Of a stretch of 64,000 bases of DNA, positions 10,301-21,690 are shown piece by piece. The DNA comes from Paroedura picta. Lineage: Eukaryota; Chordata; Lepidosauria; Squamata; Gekkonidae. Where the stretch lies: NCBI RefSeq assembly GCF_049243985.1, contig NC_135384.1, positions 625,001 to 689,000 of the forward strand, read 5' to 3'. The notes below the pieces were generated by a model. That model saw only the letters and a list, made by a program, of their open reading frames with translations. It was not told where the DNA came from and did not search any database. Both the position numbers and the translations under genes were made by a program. How positions within the stretch are numbered: position 1 is the stretch's first letter; every line of letters begins with the position of its first letter.

Positions 10301-13300
10301 AGGCCAAGCGGGAGAGCCCAGGAGACACGCAGTCTCACCCCACATAGCCCCTCGGCTCCTGATTGGAACTGGCCCTCCACAGAGAGAGGAAGGGGGGAGG
10401 GGTTCACGCCCTCCCCTTCCCCACCAGCTGGCCTGTTCCCCCTCACCAGCATAATTTCTGCCATCAAAGGAGACTGAGAACCCAAAGCCAGTCTGCACGA
10501 GGAGGCTGCGCCCACTCTGGGTGATCTGGAGCCCCTCCTCGGGGTAGAACGGGGGAGCGACCTCTACACCATTCACCTGGAGGGAGGGAGGGAGGAGGGC
10601 GCGAGGGTCAGAAGGAGGGCGGGGAGAGGACCCCCGCAGCATGGGTGGAGGCCACAGGCAACCGGCTCTGGGGGTCCCCCTCCGCATCTAGGCACAGCCA
10701 GTCCTCGCTCCTCAAGCGCTCTTCCTCCCTTCCCTCTCCCGGGCCCAGCCCTAATCATTCTGCCTTGTCCCTAGGGCTGGCGGCAGATCGGGCTGGGGCT
10801 CAGGCCACACGCACAGAGCGCAGAGCGGACACTTTGCCACAGGAGGACTCCTCAAGCCCCTTCTCCTCGAGTTTGGGAGCGTTGGTGTTGTTGTTGTGGA
10901 GAGAAGGCTCCAGGCCGGTGGCAGCAGAGTCCAGCCGCTTGATCGGTCCACCTCCCCCACCCCCTCAGCCCCGTTCCCCCAGGCCTAGCCCTGTGTTCCA
11001 GGCCCCCCAGGCCCCCCTTCTGCCCTCCCCTCCCCGCTCTCTCCGGCCTCTCACCACCAGCTGGCGTCCCTGCAGGAGCGCGATGCGATAGCCATAGACG
11101 GAGAGGGAGACCTCATGCAGGAAGGAGACCCGGTGGGTGGGGAGGCGGGCCCAGTTCCGGCCCGTCACCCAGAGGGACTCGAGGGCTCCTGGCAGCTGGC
11201 CCCGAGTGCGGGTCAGGGTGTAGGTGGCCCGGCCTTGGAAGTGGTGGACAAAGTGGTCAAAAGTACGGTAGTGTGGGTCGCCAAAGATCACGCACCGGTG
11301 GAATTCTGGAGAGAGAGAAGAGCTGGGGCTGGAGCTGGCCGGTGCCTTTCCCCCGCTTCCATTTTATCCACACAACCCCCCTGCGAGGCCGGAGAGGCTG
11401 AGCATGGTCCAGGGTTGAATGTGGACCTCCTGCTTCCTCTGCTGTCCTGCCAGCCACTGCAGCCCTCTGGCTCCCTCTGCCCACCCACCCACTCACCGAG
11501 GGGCTGGCAGACGTCGAGCCCAGCGGGGCTGAGGCCGCAGCGGGATCCAGGCGGGCACTGGAAGGCGTTGCAGGAGATCAGTTCCTGGCGGCAGGTGCAC
11601 AGCTCCTGGCAGTGCTGCCTCAGGTAGCTCTCCTGGTGCTGGAGAAGGAGAGGGAGGCGCAGTTTGACCCAGAGCCGGGCTCTCAAAAGGGCATTCCGCC
11701 AGCTCCACCGCGTGGCCTGTCCCGTGCCTGAGAAAGGTCCTTCCACCCCCTCCGGCCTAGTCCTTGAGGCGGGAGCTGCTGGGCCTGAGCCTGGGACCTC
11801 GGACTCCAGTGCAGGAGCCCTCAGAGACCACCAAAGACGTCAGCCCCTTCCTCAGACCCAGGAGAGCTGAAAGGAGGACGGAGACCTTTTCCGCAGGCAG
11901 AGCAGGCACAGTCGGGGGGGGGGGAGGATGGGGTGTCCCTGTGGGCCTGGGGGAGCGGTGTTCAGAATTTACGAGTGACCCCAAGCTCTTCAATCTCACA
12001 CTGTCATTCCTTCATTAACTCGCTCTTTTTTGGGGGGGGGGCGGGGAGATGTAAAGGGGTGTGCTACCCCCCCTCGCCCTCCCGCCTCATCTGGCCGCCT
12101 GGGGCACCTGCCTGGTAGTACACGGACATCTCGCCCTCGCACCCGCATTCCTGCCTCAAGACGCACTGGTTGTCGCTCCAGACGTAGCGCCAGTCACAGA
12201 CGCAGCCCTCTGCACACGCTGCGGGGCTCTGGCAGCTCAGCGGGGCAAAGGGGTCAAGGCAGGTGGCCGGGCAGAGAGGGGCACATTCCACATAACGGCT
12301 CTGCGGAGGACAGCTTGGAGCTGCAGGGGGGAGAGCAAGGAGCAGCTGGCAGATGACCTGTGACCTCCCTGGGGAAGCCCATCTCCCAGCCCCCCGCCTA
12401 GGGCCAGTCCCGTGTTCCCAGGACCCCCACTCACCCTTCCATTCCGGTGCCCACCCACTTGTGCCACACCTGTCCACGCATTCTTTCCGTGCCTGCTCAC
12501 AGCCCCTTGAGGGCCCTGGGCAGGGTCTGTCCATGCCAGTGCTGGTCCGTCGGAAGCACTGCTCCACCCCCCCTCCGCCCCCATACCTTTCCCTGGGGGT
12601 GCCCAGCAGGACCAGCCCAGAGGCCAGGTGGAGGAGGACTGGCAGGGGAGGGAGTTGTGAGGCTGGGGAAAGGGTTATCGGCCTCCAGCAGACTCCCCGT
12701 CACCCTGTTTGCAGAGGCCGGCCCCGCAGAGGTCCTGTCCCCCCCCCCCCCCCGTTCAGACAGTGGGTCCTTCTCCTCCAGCACCGGCAGAGCCATCGCA
12801 GGCCGGGTATCCAGCAGAGGCCGCAGGGCAAGCGGCCTCAGCTCTGAAGTACGGGGGGAGGGGAGAGGGCTGGGCAGAGCAAGCCAAAGGAACTGTGGGG
12901 AGAAGCAGCCCCGTGGCCCAGCCTCCCCCCTGGCGGCCGCCATTCCCGCCCAGCTGGAGACTCACCACAGAAGGTGCTGTTCCTCCAGGAGAGGCCACGC
13001 ACGCCGCGGGTCTGGCAGGCCTCCACGTAGGCCTGGAGGCTGTGGCAGAGCATGGAGGCCATGCCCTGGAAGTGGCACATGTCATAAAGGCAGTTCTGGA
13101 GAAAGGGCAGCGGGTCGAGGACAGCGTGGCAGGGCTGGAACTTGGGGGCTAGGATCTCGCGACACTGGACCTGCATGCGGCCCAGCTCCTGGGGGGAGCA
13201 GCCCGGACCCTCCTCCTGCCGCTCATCCGGCTGGCAGCTGAGGAGAGACAGGGAGGGAGAACACCGGCCGGGCAGCCAGGCGGGAAGGGCCCAGGAAGGG

Positions 13301-16300
13301 CCCCGAGCCTCCAGCTAATGGGACTCAGGGGTCCATCCCCCCCCCCGCCTCCCCCAGCCCTGCCTCCTGGTGAGGCCTCACCTTGGGCCTCCTTCGCCAG
13401 GGACTCTCCAGCTGTTCCCAAACTGGCTGGCGTTGGCAGCCAGCTGCCCATCGGGCATCAGAAGGTCGTCTTGGCTTTGGTTGTTGAAGTTCCCACACAG
13501 GCCACACACCTGGCAGGGCAGAGCAGCCAGTCAAGGCAGGGGAGGAGGGGCGGGGGCACCCGGGCAGGGGCTCCGGCCGAGAGCAAGCACCAGGCCGCCA
13601 AAGGCCTGAAGGACGGTGCACGGATACAGCCCGAGCCCAGGCAGGCAGGTCCTTGCAGACCAACCAACTTTCATTCTGGGCATGAGCTTTCGTGCGCACG
13701 CCAACTTCTGTCCTCACTTGCAGACAACGCGTGACGGGACATACAGCCCATGCAGCGCCTATGAGTAGGAAGGGACAACTTCCATGCCCTGGCGTTTCAG
13801 CCGGAAGCGCACGCGCACAACTAGTCAGGTGCTACCTGGCCAAAGTAATCCCCTGGGAGCTGGACCTCCAAGAGGTGCTCTCCGTCAAACTTCACTCCCA
13901 GCCCGAAACTGGTCTGCAGGAGGATGTAGAGGCCACTGGAGGTGACGGTGAGCCCTGGGACCTGGCCCACCACAGGCACTCGAACTCGGCGGCCGTTGAG
14001 CTGCAGCCAGAAAGAAGGGGGAAGCTCGGCCCTCAGCCCAGGGGAGCAGTGGGGGACGGGCAGCCCCTCCCTGAAACCCCCCCCCCGGAGCTTTCCCCCT
14101 GCAGCCTGCCCTTACCAGCACCCGTGGCCCCTTCTGCAGGGTGAGGTTGGCGCCAGGCAGTTCGAGGGTCACCTGCCGCAGGAAGGAGGCCTGTGGTTGC
14201 CCGCGCTCCTCGTTCCTGCCCGTGAGGGTGAAGGGCGGGAGGCCTACAGGGTGGCTGCTGCCGCAGGCCGTCGTCACCAGGGTGTAGGTGCAGCTGCCCA
14301 TGAAGGAGAGCATGGCCCCGTCGAAGGTGAAGTAGTGGGGGTCTCCGGACACCTGGCAGGAGGCCACACCTGAGGAGAGGGAAGTCAGCTCAGAGAGGCA
14401 GCAGCCTCTGCTGCAGAGACCCCAGCCCGTGCGGGGCGTGGGGGAGCTTGCCTGTGTCCTGGCAGCCCCATAGGCCGTCCACTGTCCGGCACTCCTGGGT
14501 GGGGCTGCAGTGCCACTCCTGGCAGGTGATGTTGTGGAAACCCTCACAGGTGCAGCGCCGGGTGCAGTCTGGACCCTCCGTCCAGCTCTCGGCAGCCTGG
14601 AGGAGCAAGAGGAGGGCCGGGCATCAGAAGGGCGGGCTGTCCACAGGAACGGATCCGCCGGCCTTCCTGCTCAGCTCACGGCTGTCGTCCAGGGCAAGCG
14701 CCGCGGGGCAGGGGCCTGTCTGACTCCCAGGGCACCCCAGGCGGGAAAGACGCAACAGCAGCCAGGCTCCGGGAGGCACACCTCGACGGGAGGCCAAATG
14801 CCCCAGCCCTCCTTCCCTTTCCGCCTGCGGGGATCCTGGCTGAGGAGACCCCGCTGCCCAGGGAACCTCCCGCCCCGTCCCCATCCCAGAAGACGGCCGC
14901 CTTCCTCACCGGGTGGTATCGCCCGCTGGGGTCTGTGCATCCACAGGCGCCGGGCGGGACACACTGGTCCCCACTGAGGAGGGAGCCTTTCTTGCAGACG
15001 CAGCCCTCCACGCAGGGCAGGTCGGGGCAGCGGTCTGCACCATCAGGGTCCAGGCAAGTGGTGGGGCAGACTGGCCCACAGGACCGGTAGGAGCTGTTGG
15101 GGGGGCAGTGCAGGACTGGAGGAAGACAGAGGCCAGAGTCTGGTTCTGATCACAGGCAAGCCTGGGAGGAAGCCCCAGATCCCACCCCCACCCTTCGTGG
15201 ATCTTGTGTGCACCAGCCCCCCCCCCCCCCTGTGGCTCCCTCATGCACCTTCCAGCACTGGGAGGGCCTTTTCCCCAACAGGGCCTCTGTGCAGAGGTTT
15301 TTTTTACTGTCCTTGGCTAGGAGTTGCCACAGCAGCACGAGGATCTTTGCCATGCGGCTAAAAGGAAGCTGTGCACAAGGAGGCTTTTTAAAAGGATGCA
15401 ACTTTCTTCTGACCTGGGGGGAGGGGGGGCACCTCCAGGAGAGCTCCAGTCCCGTGTGGCGGGCTCTGTCTCCCGCCCACCCCCTCCCCGAGGTCAGAAT
15501 TGCAAAGGCACCCTCAGCCTCGAAAAGGGTGCAGCTGCCAGGGTCTATGCATCCCTCCCCTCCCCTCCCGCCGGGGGGGGGGGGGAACCGGGGGCCTTAC
15601 AGCAGGAGAAGGTCCCTCTCCAGCCAATGTGGACTCCGGCTTGGGCGCAGCGTTCGGCATAGGACTGCAGAGCGAAGCAGAGAGAGAGGTGGTCTCCTGC
15701 GGTGGCACAGTAGTCGTAGATGCAGCTGTCAAAAGCCTCCCGGGGGGGCACTTTGCTGTGGCAGGGGGCAAACAAGCCTAGCAGAGGGAAAGGCGGGTGT
15801 GGATGAGCAGGGCCAGGCAGAGCAGAGTGGGAGAGAGAACCCAGGACCCCCTCGGCAGCCCCCTGGGCCGGAAACCCTGAGGAAACTTCTCTTCCAGGAT
15901 CCTGGCTACGGGAAGAGCACCGCTTGTGCCCCTGACCCAGAAGTCCTGGCTCTCCTGACCCAGACCAGGCCCTCCTGCTGAGACCCGGGACCTCACCTTC
16001 GGCATCTGTGAGGCCTCCGCATTTTGTGAGACCTTCAGCTTCGACGGCAACAGAACAGATCACGGGCTTCCCAGAGTTGGTGCACCTGGAAGAGGCCCAT
16101 CAGAGATGCTGGCCAAGCAGGCTGGGGAGGCGCCGCAGGGGCTGGGCTGGGCTGGGCTCCCCCCAGGGTCACAGTGGCCCTCCTGGTCCCACGAGGTCTG
16201 CTGAAAGGCCTCAGCTCAGCATAGGGGACCGGATGCGTCCTTGAAGCCGAATATGGGAGGCAAAGTGTGCTGAGGGTTTTCAGGCAGGCCTCCCCGGGGC

Positions 16301-19300
16301 TTACCCAAGGTCTCCGGTACCCGGCACCTGCCAGCTCTCCCCCAGCCGGTTGGCGTCGGAGCCCGCCGACGTTCCGTTTGGCATGAGATTGTCGTCAAGC
16401 ATTTCTCCGTTGTAGTTCCCTGGAAAAGAAGACCTTTGCTGCGATGGTGACGGAAAACCCACCACATCATCATCAAGGAGAGGGAAGAGGGGGGCAGGAA
16501 GAAAGCTGCCAGGTGGCAACCACAGGAGCTCCCGTGTCTGGGGGGGGGGGGGGCTGCTACCTCCGTGTACCAATAAAACAAGCCCTGTGGAGAAGCCCTG
16601 CCTGTGTCCGGCCTTCTGTCCCGGAAAGAAGACCCACCCCGAGAAGCCCCGGCCCCGAAGTGGGGGCACAAAATATTTGTACCTGACCATCATTTCTTGT
16701 CAGCCAACCAAAGAGCTGAAGATTAAGTAACTCCCACCCCCGGCAGCTCTGAGCATGTTTTAATGTCGGCCTGAGTGGGAATCCCGTCGCACAGCTGGGA
16801 GCTGGCACATGTCAGGCACTGCGTGGAGTCATGTCCACCATAGCCTCCTCAGCCACTGCCCGACGTCATCTTGCCACACAGACGTCACACAGCGGCACCT
16901 TCTGGGCTGCTGGACCCCGTGGCCGAGCAGCCCAGAGCCATCTGCTGCTCCCTCCTCCCCGGGCACCCCAAACTCCCACTCACCACAGAGACCGCAAAGG
17001 TGCCCCATATAAAAATATGGGGCAGACACTTCTGCATAGTGGTTCCCATCAAACCGCACCCGGAGGCCAAACCGTGTTTGAAGCAAAACGTAGATGCCGC
17101 TCAGATGCACGGACACCTGGCCGCCGGCTACAGCAACCGGCAAGTGGACCTGCTGCCCATCCACCTGCATCAGAGAGAGACTCAGAGGGGGCGTGTCCGA
17201 GCGGGACGGGGACGGGGCTGCCCGGTGCACAGGGGAATGGCCAAGGGGGACTCACGGTGACTCTCCGGCCCTTCAGCAGCACGATTTGGGTGCCGTTGAC
17301 CTCCACAGTGACGGACTTGACGTGGGACACCTGCTCGTAGCCGGCTCGGTGAGCGTTGGTCTCCTCCACCCGGAAAGTGGGCAGGCCTGGCAGGGGGTGG
17401 CAGACCTCGGACAGCAGGTAGGTGCAGTTGCCCATGAAGCTGAAGAAGTAGCCATCGTAAGTCTTGTAGTGGGGGTCTCCGGAGATAACGCAGCTCTCCC
17501 AAGCTGCCGGGTGGGTGAGAAGAGCGCGAGAGAGAGAAGGACGAAGGAGCGGTTCAAGCTCACCGGGCAGGGAGGGAGGCCTCTATTTGCTAGCAGGGAG
17601 CAGGATGGGCCCCCAGCGTACCAAGGGATGACGAAGAGAGTGCCTTGGGCCACGTGCAGAGGAACCGCCCCATCCCACTAGCAGTGTAGAGGCTGAGCCC
17701 TCCCCTTCAGCTCCCGTTCTCTCCCTCTCCCCACTCTTGGCAGTCACTCTCCTGCACCCTGCGTCAGCTCAGAGGCACTCTTCTCTTGGGCGCTCCACGG
17801 AGGAAGCCCACCTCTTTGCCCTTTTCCTCCCTGCCCATTGACCCGTCTCCTTTTCCAGAGGCCTCACCGCATGGAAGCACCATCTCCTTTTCCTGCCTGG
17901 AGCACCCAGGAGCCCGGCCACCGCATCCCACCCGCCTCTCCACTTTCCCTTCTCCTGGCATGAGGAAACGCCCAAAATGACGTCCCCGGAGGAACCTTCC
18001 TACTGACTCTCACGCCGACAGAGCCCTCCGCTATGGAGCTTGGCAAAGAACCGCAGAAGAGCCCTGCTGGGTCAGACCAGTGTCTGCGAGAAGGGCTGGT
18101 ACCGTTGGCACGGCCGCCTGGATGGGTCGACGTGGCTTGCGGCAGGTCTGGCTTGGGCAGTTGTCTCGTTGCTGCTGCTGCGCTGGCTGCAGGTGCTGGG
18201 CCTGCTGGGGCTGTGGAGAGAAAGAGCCCCCACCGGCAGAAGGCTCAGACAGGCCGGCCTCCCAAGGCCACGGATGGTGCCCAGGGTGGCTTTGCCTGGC
18301 ATCAGATGTCAACTGAGCCTGCTTCACTTCCGGCACAGCTGCAGTTGTGTGGGCTGCCCTTTCGAGGAGGACCACAAAGAGTCCTTGCAGGCAGCCCAGC
18401 TGCCAGCCCACAGGACTCCTCGGCAGACTGAAGGGGGGGGCAGGAAAGGGGGGGCTGGAGGGGTAGTCGGGGCAGACTGAAGGGCGCAACACTTACGTGG
18501 CCCACCTAAGAGCTGGGAGGACGACTCAGTGCCCAGGAGGTCACTGGACCTGGAAGGAAACACGGAAGGAAGGTGGGGCAGAAGCAGCAACTTGGGTGTC
18601 TCAGGAAGGAGAGGGGCCCTGGGCCTTCCCAATATCGTGCCAGCCCCCCCCCCCCCCCCAGGAACCTCTTTTCTAAACTGAAATGTCCTGAACGCTCCAG
18701 CCTTTGCTCCTAGGGGAAGAGCTCCAACCCCTTCATCATCTTGGTCGCCCTGTTCTGGGCCTTTCCCTGCTGTGCCTCATCTGTTTTAAGAGGTGGGAGC
18801 CAGAACTGTGGGTCGGAGGCCACAACACAGATCTCTCCAGGGGCGTTTTACTTCCCATCTCTTACTTTCCAACTGTTCCCACTAATTTATCCGGGACTTA
18901 TCCGCAAGAGCCTCTTGTGGCGCAGAGTGGTAAGGCAGCCGTCTGAAAGCTTTGCCCATAAGGCTGGGAGTTCAATCCCAGCAGCCGGCTCAAGGTTGAC
19001 TCAGCCTTCCATCCTCCCGAGGTCGGTAAAATGAGTACCCAGCTTGCTGGGGGGTAAACGGTAATGACTGGGGAAGGCACTGGCAAACCACCCCGTATTG
19101 AGTCTGCCATGAAAACGCTAGAGGACATCACCCCAAGGGTCAGACATGACTCGGTGCTTGCACAGGGGATACCTTTACCTTTTACCTTTATCCTTCAGTC
19201 CTTGGCCTGCCATTTCCTGAATCCCATCCATTAAGAAAACTGGTGCAACCCTTGCTCCCTCATTCCTCCAGGGCAAAGGCCAATGTGCACACAAGCAGCA

Positions 19301-19834
19301 GGTACACAGATCTGCCCTTTCACACGAGTTCCTTGAGAGCTCTGGAAGATTATGTCCTTTTCAATTTCCCCACTAATCCAAGGGAGTGCCCCGGAAGGCC
19401 CTGCCTTGTTTTTCTCGGTGCCTTTCTCCTTCGCCAGAAACACCCCCCCCCCATCCCAATGTCATGTTTGGCTCTGCCGGCCTGGGAATTATGGACAGCC
19501 AGCGCATGATCCGTCTGTCACCATTTGATCTCAGCGTTTCTGCAAGCTGCTCACAGCCGTGCCCAGGGTTTTGCTCTCCGCTTTATTCTCGCTCCACCCC
19601 GCTGGGGCAGGCGGGCTGAAAGGGAAGATCTCTGCTCTTCCTGGCTAAGCGGGGATGCGAACCTGGATCTCCCCAGGAGACCCCCCTGGCCGCTGGACCG
19701 AGATGAGGATTTCTGCAAGCCCCCTCCCCGCTTTCCCCCTTCTGTTCAGCCGCTTACCCCGCGGGTCTGTTTCTGGCATGGTGTGCCACAACAGCAGCCT
19801 CTAGTCCCAAGAGGAAGACCAGCAGGGGTGCCAT
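7344..19834 (-). CDS. ZAN: Zonadhesin-like protein, compact form (signal peptide, 3 x VWD-C8-TIL, EGF, transmembrane)
   Basis: Sperm-surface zona-binding protein family (family knowledge); single-pass membrane protein. Exons: 19834-19758, 18549-18497, 18210-18103, 17503-17256, 17164-16984, 16419-16305, 16085-15997, 15777-15601, 15115-14910, 14596-14452, 14369-14116, 14000-13836, 13509-13382, 13237-12966, 12320-12112, 11638-11497, 11305-11055, 10576-10447, 10132-9934, 9427-9263, 9165-9035, 8851-8652, 8076-7938, 7718-7554, 7471-7344; they sum to 1359 codons in one frame. Domains: signal peptide [17 protein letters not shown]; short Ser/Pro/Ala linker to about residue 79; three VWD modules starting ISGDPHY (about 83), VSGDPHY (about 471), IFGDPHY (about 862), each followed by C8, TIL and a Cys-rich linker; EGF-like domain about 1262-1300; membrane helix about 1325-1347; tail YRRRKQLES. 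It has no MAM or mucin repeats, unlike mammalian zonadhesin. Position next to SLC12A9 and the EGF-TM end favour ZAN over FCGBP or tectorins. Two introns use GC donors (after 14452 and 12112). Confidence 0.88.
9005..9023. repeat. (GGTC)n tetranucleotide repeat
   Basis: Four or five copies of GGTC in a ZAN-like intron, only a few bases downstream (in transcript terms) of the donor of exon 9165-9035. Confidence 0.8.
9785..9860 (-). repeat. tRNA-type SINE head, reverse orientation
   Basis: GGGATTGAACCTGGG ... CAGGGGCTCTGCCGCTGAACCACC is the reverse complement of the Pol III A/B-box head of the tRNA-derived SINE also seen at 31945, 47740 and 55180. It lies in the intron between ZAN-like exons 10132-9934 and 9427-9263. 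Confidence 0.6.
13640..13750. repeat. Interspersed repeat fragment (GACCAACAAAGTTTTATT family)
   Basis: The segment GCAGACCAACCAACTTTCATTCTGGGCATGAGCTTTCGTGCGCACGC is a diverged copy of a very common squamate motif; related fragments lie near 22745 and 62995. It is probably the 3' end of a LINE/SINE family; no class is assigned. It lies in a ZAN-like intron. Confidence 0.5.
18050..18102 (+). repeat. Short fragment of the AGAGCCCTGCTGGGTCAGACCAG repeat
   Basis: Matches the start of the repeat seen at greater length at 55700-56005. It abuts the 3' border of a ZAN-like exon (18210-18103). Confidence 0.5.
18550..19757 (-). other. ZAN: Intron 1 of the ZAN-like gene
   Basis: Separates the signal-peptide exon from the first linker exon. 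It holds a near-complete Sauria SINE (18907-19191) and, around 19540-19720, a degenerate SINE-like stretch containing GATGCGAACCTGGATC. No further exon is needed: the phase 2 end of exon 1 joins exon 2 in frame. Confidence 0.7.
18907..19191 (+). mobile_element. Sauria SINE, near full length
   Basis: The tRNA-related head begins AGAGCCTCTTGTGGCGCAG and includes GGGAGTTCAATCCCAG (B box). The middle has GAGGTCGGTAAAATGAG and CTTGCTGGGGGGTAAACGG. The Bov-B-like tail reads GGGTCAGACATGACTCGGTG and ends in ACCTTTACCTTTT-type repeats. This layout is diagnostic of the squamate Sauria SINE, mobilised by Bov-B LINEs. Divergence looks low. A short TTATCC on both flanks may be the target-site duplication. 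Confidence 0.92.
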
Positions 19835-20690
19835 GCAATCCCCTGGCGCGTAGGCCCTGGCCCGAGACTTCTGACGCAGCCTCCGTGCCCAGATGGCATA
19901 CTTTGGCTCCCGCCCCACCCCCTGCCCAGGGGCCAAAGAGCAAAGCAACTCCCACTGCCTCCAGCCAGGAGCGGACCTTGAGCGGTGCCACCCGAGGCCC
20001 TTATCGGAGCCCTGGGCCTCGGGGGTGGGGGAGCCCAGCAAGCGGGCCTGCCACGCGGGAGAGGGGGAGCTCGGCGGGATGCCCCGTGCCCCCTGGCTGG
20101 GCTGCCCCTCCCCTGGACCAGGGCGGGCTCCCGCCTCCCTCCCGGGGGCGCTTGGGACTCGGCCTGGCCCGGCCGGCAAGGGCCCCGCGTGCTTCGGGAG
20201 GGCACTCTGTGTATGCGCAGAGGAGCGCTGGCCCTGGCAAGGCCATCGAGGAGCCGAAGAGCTGCCACCCTCCCAGCATCCCCGCTAGACCCTAATTGGC
20301 GCCTCCCGCCAATCTTCAGGAATGTCCCGGCCCAGAGTTGGCAACGGCGTCCGTCATTTCGACGCCATTTTGCAACAAGGACACGTCACGCACTTAAGCT
20401 CTGACGTCACGAGGCCCGAACACCGGGAAGGGTCACGTGACGGAGGAGAGGCCGCGGCCTTTGGGGATCACGTGGTGCACCGCCGAGCCCGCTTGTCCCC
20501 CCCTCCCGCCCGCAGCGGCCTCGCGCTTGCGCAGAAGGTGACGTCCTTTCCGCGCGCGGTGTCTGCGCGCGTCCATCCCCCGCCCCTTCCTTGACACGTG
20601 ATTTCCCTTCTCCGTTCTGGCCGTCCGCGTCACGTGACCGGGAGGAGGGCGGCCATCTTGGATACAAACACAAACAAGCGGCGAGAGGAG
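19835..20690. promoter_or_regulatory. Head-to-head promoter region between the ZAN-like gene and GIGYF1
   Basis: About 850 bp separates the ZAN-like start codon from the presumed GIGYF1 first exon. The GIGYF1-proximal half contains CACGTG at 20434, 20469, 20595 and 20631; the first lies in the palindrome GTCACGTGAC and the fourth in GTCACGTGACC. There is also a perfect CRE (TGACGTCA, 20402-20409) and YY1-like GCCAT(C/T)TTG elements near 20365 and 20652. No TATA box is seen. Confidence 0.7.
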
Positions 20691-21260
20691 GAAGGAGCGA
20701 GAGACGCGGACGCCGCTGCGCCCCCCTCCCGGCCCCCCCTCCTCCCCCCCGCCCGGGGCAGCCGGTAAGAGGCGCGCGGGAGGGCGGCCCGTCGCCACGG
20801 GCACCCAGGCCCCGCCCCTCCCCCGGGGCCCCGCCCCCTCCGTCGCCAAGTAACCGGGCCCCGGGGCCGCGAGGGGGAGGGGCCCGGGCCGCGCGCGGGA
20901 GAGACGCCCCCTCCCCCGCCCCTCCCCCTCCCTGCGCGGCGGCCTCCGCAGCCCTTGGGCCCTTGGGCGGGGGGGGGGGGCTGGTCTCGCTGCAGCGGCG
21001 TCGGCGCGGGGGCTCCCTTGGGCTGCCCTTCCCAGAGAACGGGCCCGATCCATGCTCGGCGCTGGGGGGGCCGGGAGGGGTCCCGCGGGCGGAGAGGGGG
21101 AGGCCGCTAGATGGGCTGCCTGGAGCTGGCTTCGAGCAGCCGGGGCCATCCGCCAGCCGGGCCTGCTGCCCTTGGCCCCGCGTCTGGCTCGGCGCGTCTC
21201 TGCGGGGCTCCTGCCCGGACCAGGGGTGCGGCCGGCCATGGGGCTGCTGGCTGGCTGGCT
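20320..21260. promoter_or_regulatory. GIGYF1: CpG island over the GIGYF1 first exon
   Basis: Very high CpG density spans the E-box cluster and a probable untranslated first exon (roughly 20660-20764), which ends at a good donor (GTAAGAGG, intron from 20765). Confidence 0.7.
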
Positions 21261-21282
21261 GGGGGCAGGCGGATTTCCTCCT

Positions 21283-21335
21283 GGCCACGACCACCCCAGT
21301 CTCATCGGGTCTCGGAAGCTAAGCTTGCCTGGGAA
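21283..21335 (+). mobile_element. 5S-rRNA-derived SINE head (5S-Sauria-like), truncated
   Basis: CACGACCACCCCAGTCTCATC followed by GGTCTCGGAAGCTAAGC matches the internal promoter part of vertebrate 5S rRNA. Similarity fades after GCTAAGC, so this is a 5S-headed SINE fragment rather than a 5S gene. Such 5S-Sauria SINEs are known in lizards. Confidence 0.75.
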
Positions 21336-21564
21336 GCCCTCCTGGGCTGGCTGCAGCTTGAGGCCACTGTCCTCCTGCCCCCCCCCCCCCACCACCATGT
21401 CAGCTAGGAGCACCTGCCTTTGCCCCTTGACTGCTGGCAATGGGGCAGGGAGGCTCAGTTGCAAAAAAGCCCCGTGAACAGAAGGCTGGTCCTTCACCGG
21501 TTGTCTCCTCCTGTGCCTCACGACTGCCAGTTCAGACCACCAAAGGTCAGGGGAGAGGCTCTGG

Positions 21565-21690
21565 CTGCTTGGCATGCAGGACGTCCAGTTGGAAAGGCCC
21601 AGGCAGGAGGTGATGGGAAAGGCCTCAGGCTGACACTCTAAAGAGCCGTAGGCGAGACGGACTTTGGCGGACCAGTGGCCGGATTCAGTA
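21565..21690 (+). repeat. tRNA-derived SINE body fragment
   Basis: The segments GCTTGGCATGCAG, AGGCAGGAGGTGATGGGAAAGGCCTC and CCGGATTCAGTAAGAGGCAGC match the body of the squamate tRNA SINE also seen at 31945 and 55180. Confidence 0.6.

Noticed and set aside
12353-12567. Cys-rich minus-strand stretch that could be an extra ZAN exon
   Set aside because: The spacing of cysteines does not fit TIL or C8, and exons 12966 and 12320 already join in frame without it.
7344-19834. FCGBP, tectorin or mucin as the identity of the VWD gene
   Set aside because: Three VWD-C8-TIL units, a single EGF, a membrane helix and a short basic tail next to SLC12A9 fit zonadhesin; no ZP domain, long VWD array or mucin repeats are present.
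21283-21335. 5S rRNA gene
   Set aside because: Only the internal promoter region matches; the rest of the 120-nt gene is absent, so a 5S-headed SINE fragment explains it better.
20433-21575. A 380-aa minus-strand open frame in the CpG island
   Set aside because: Pro/Arg/Gly-rich composition typical of translated CpG islands; no domain and no splice support.
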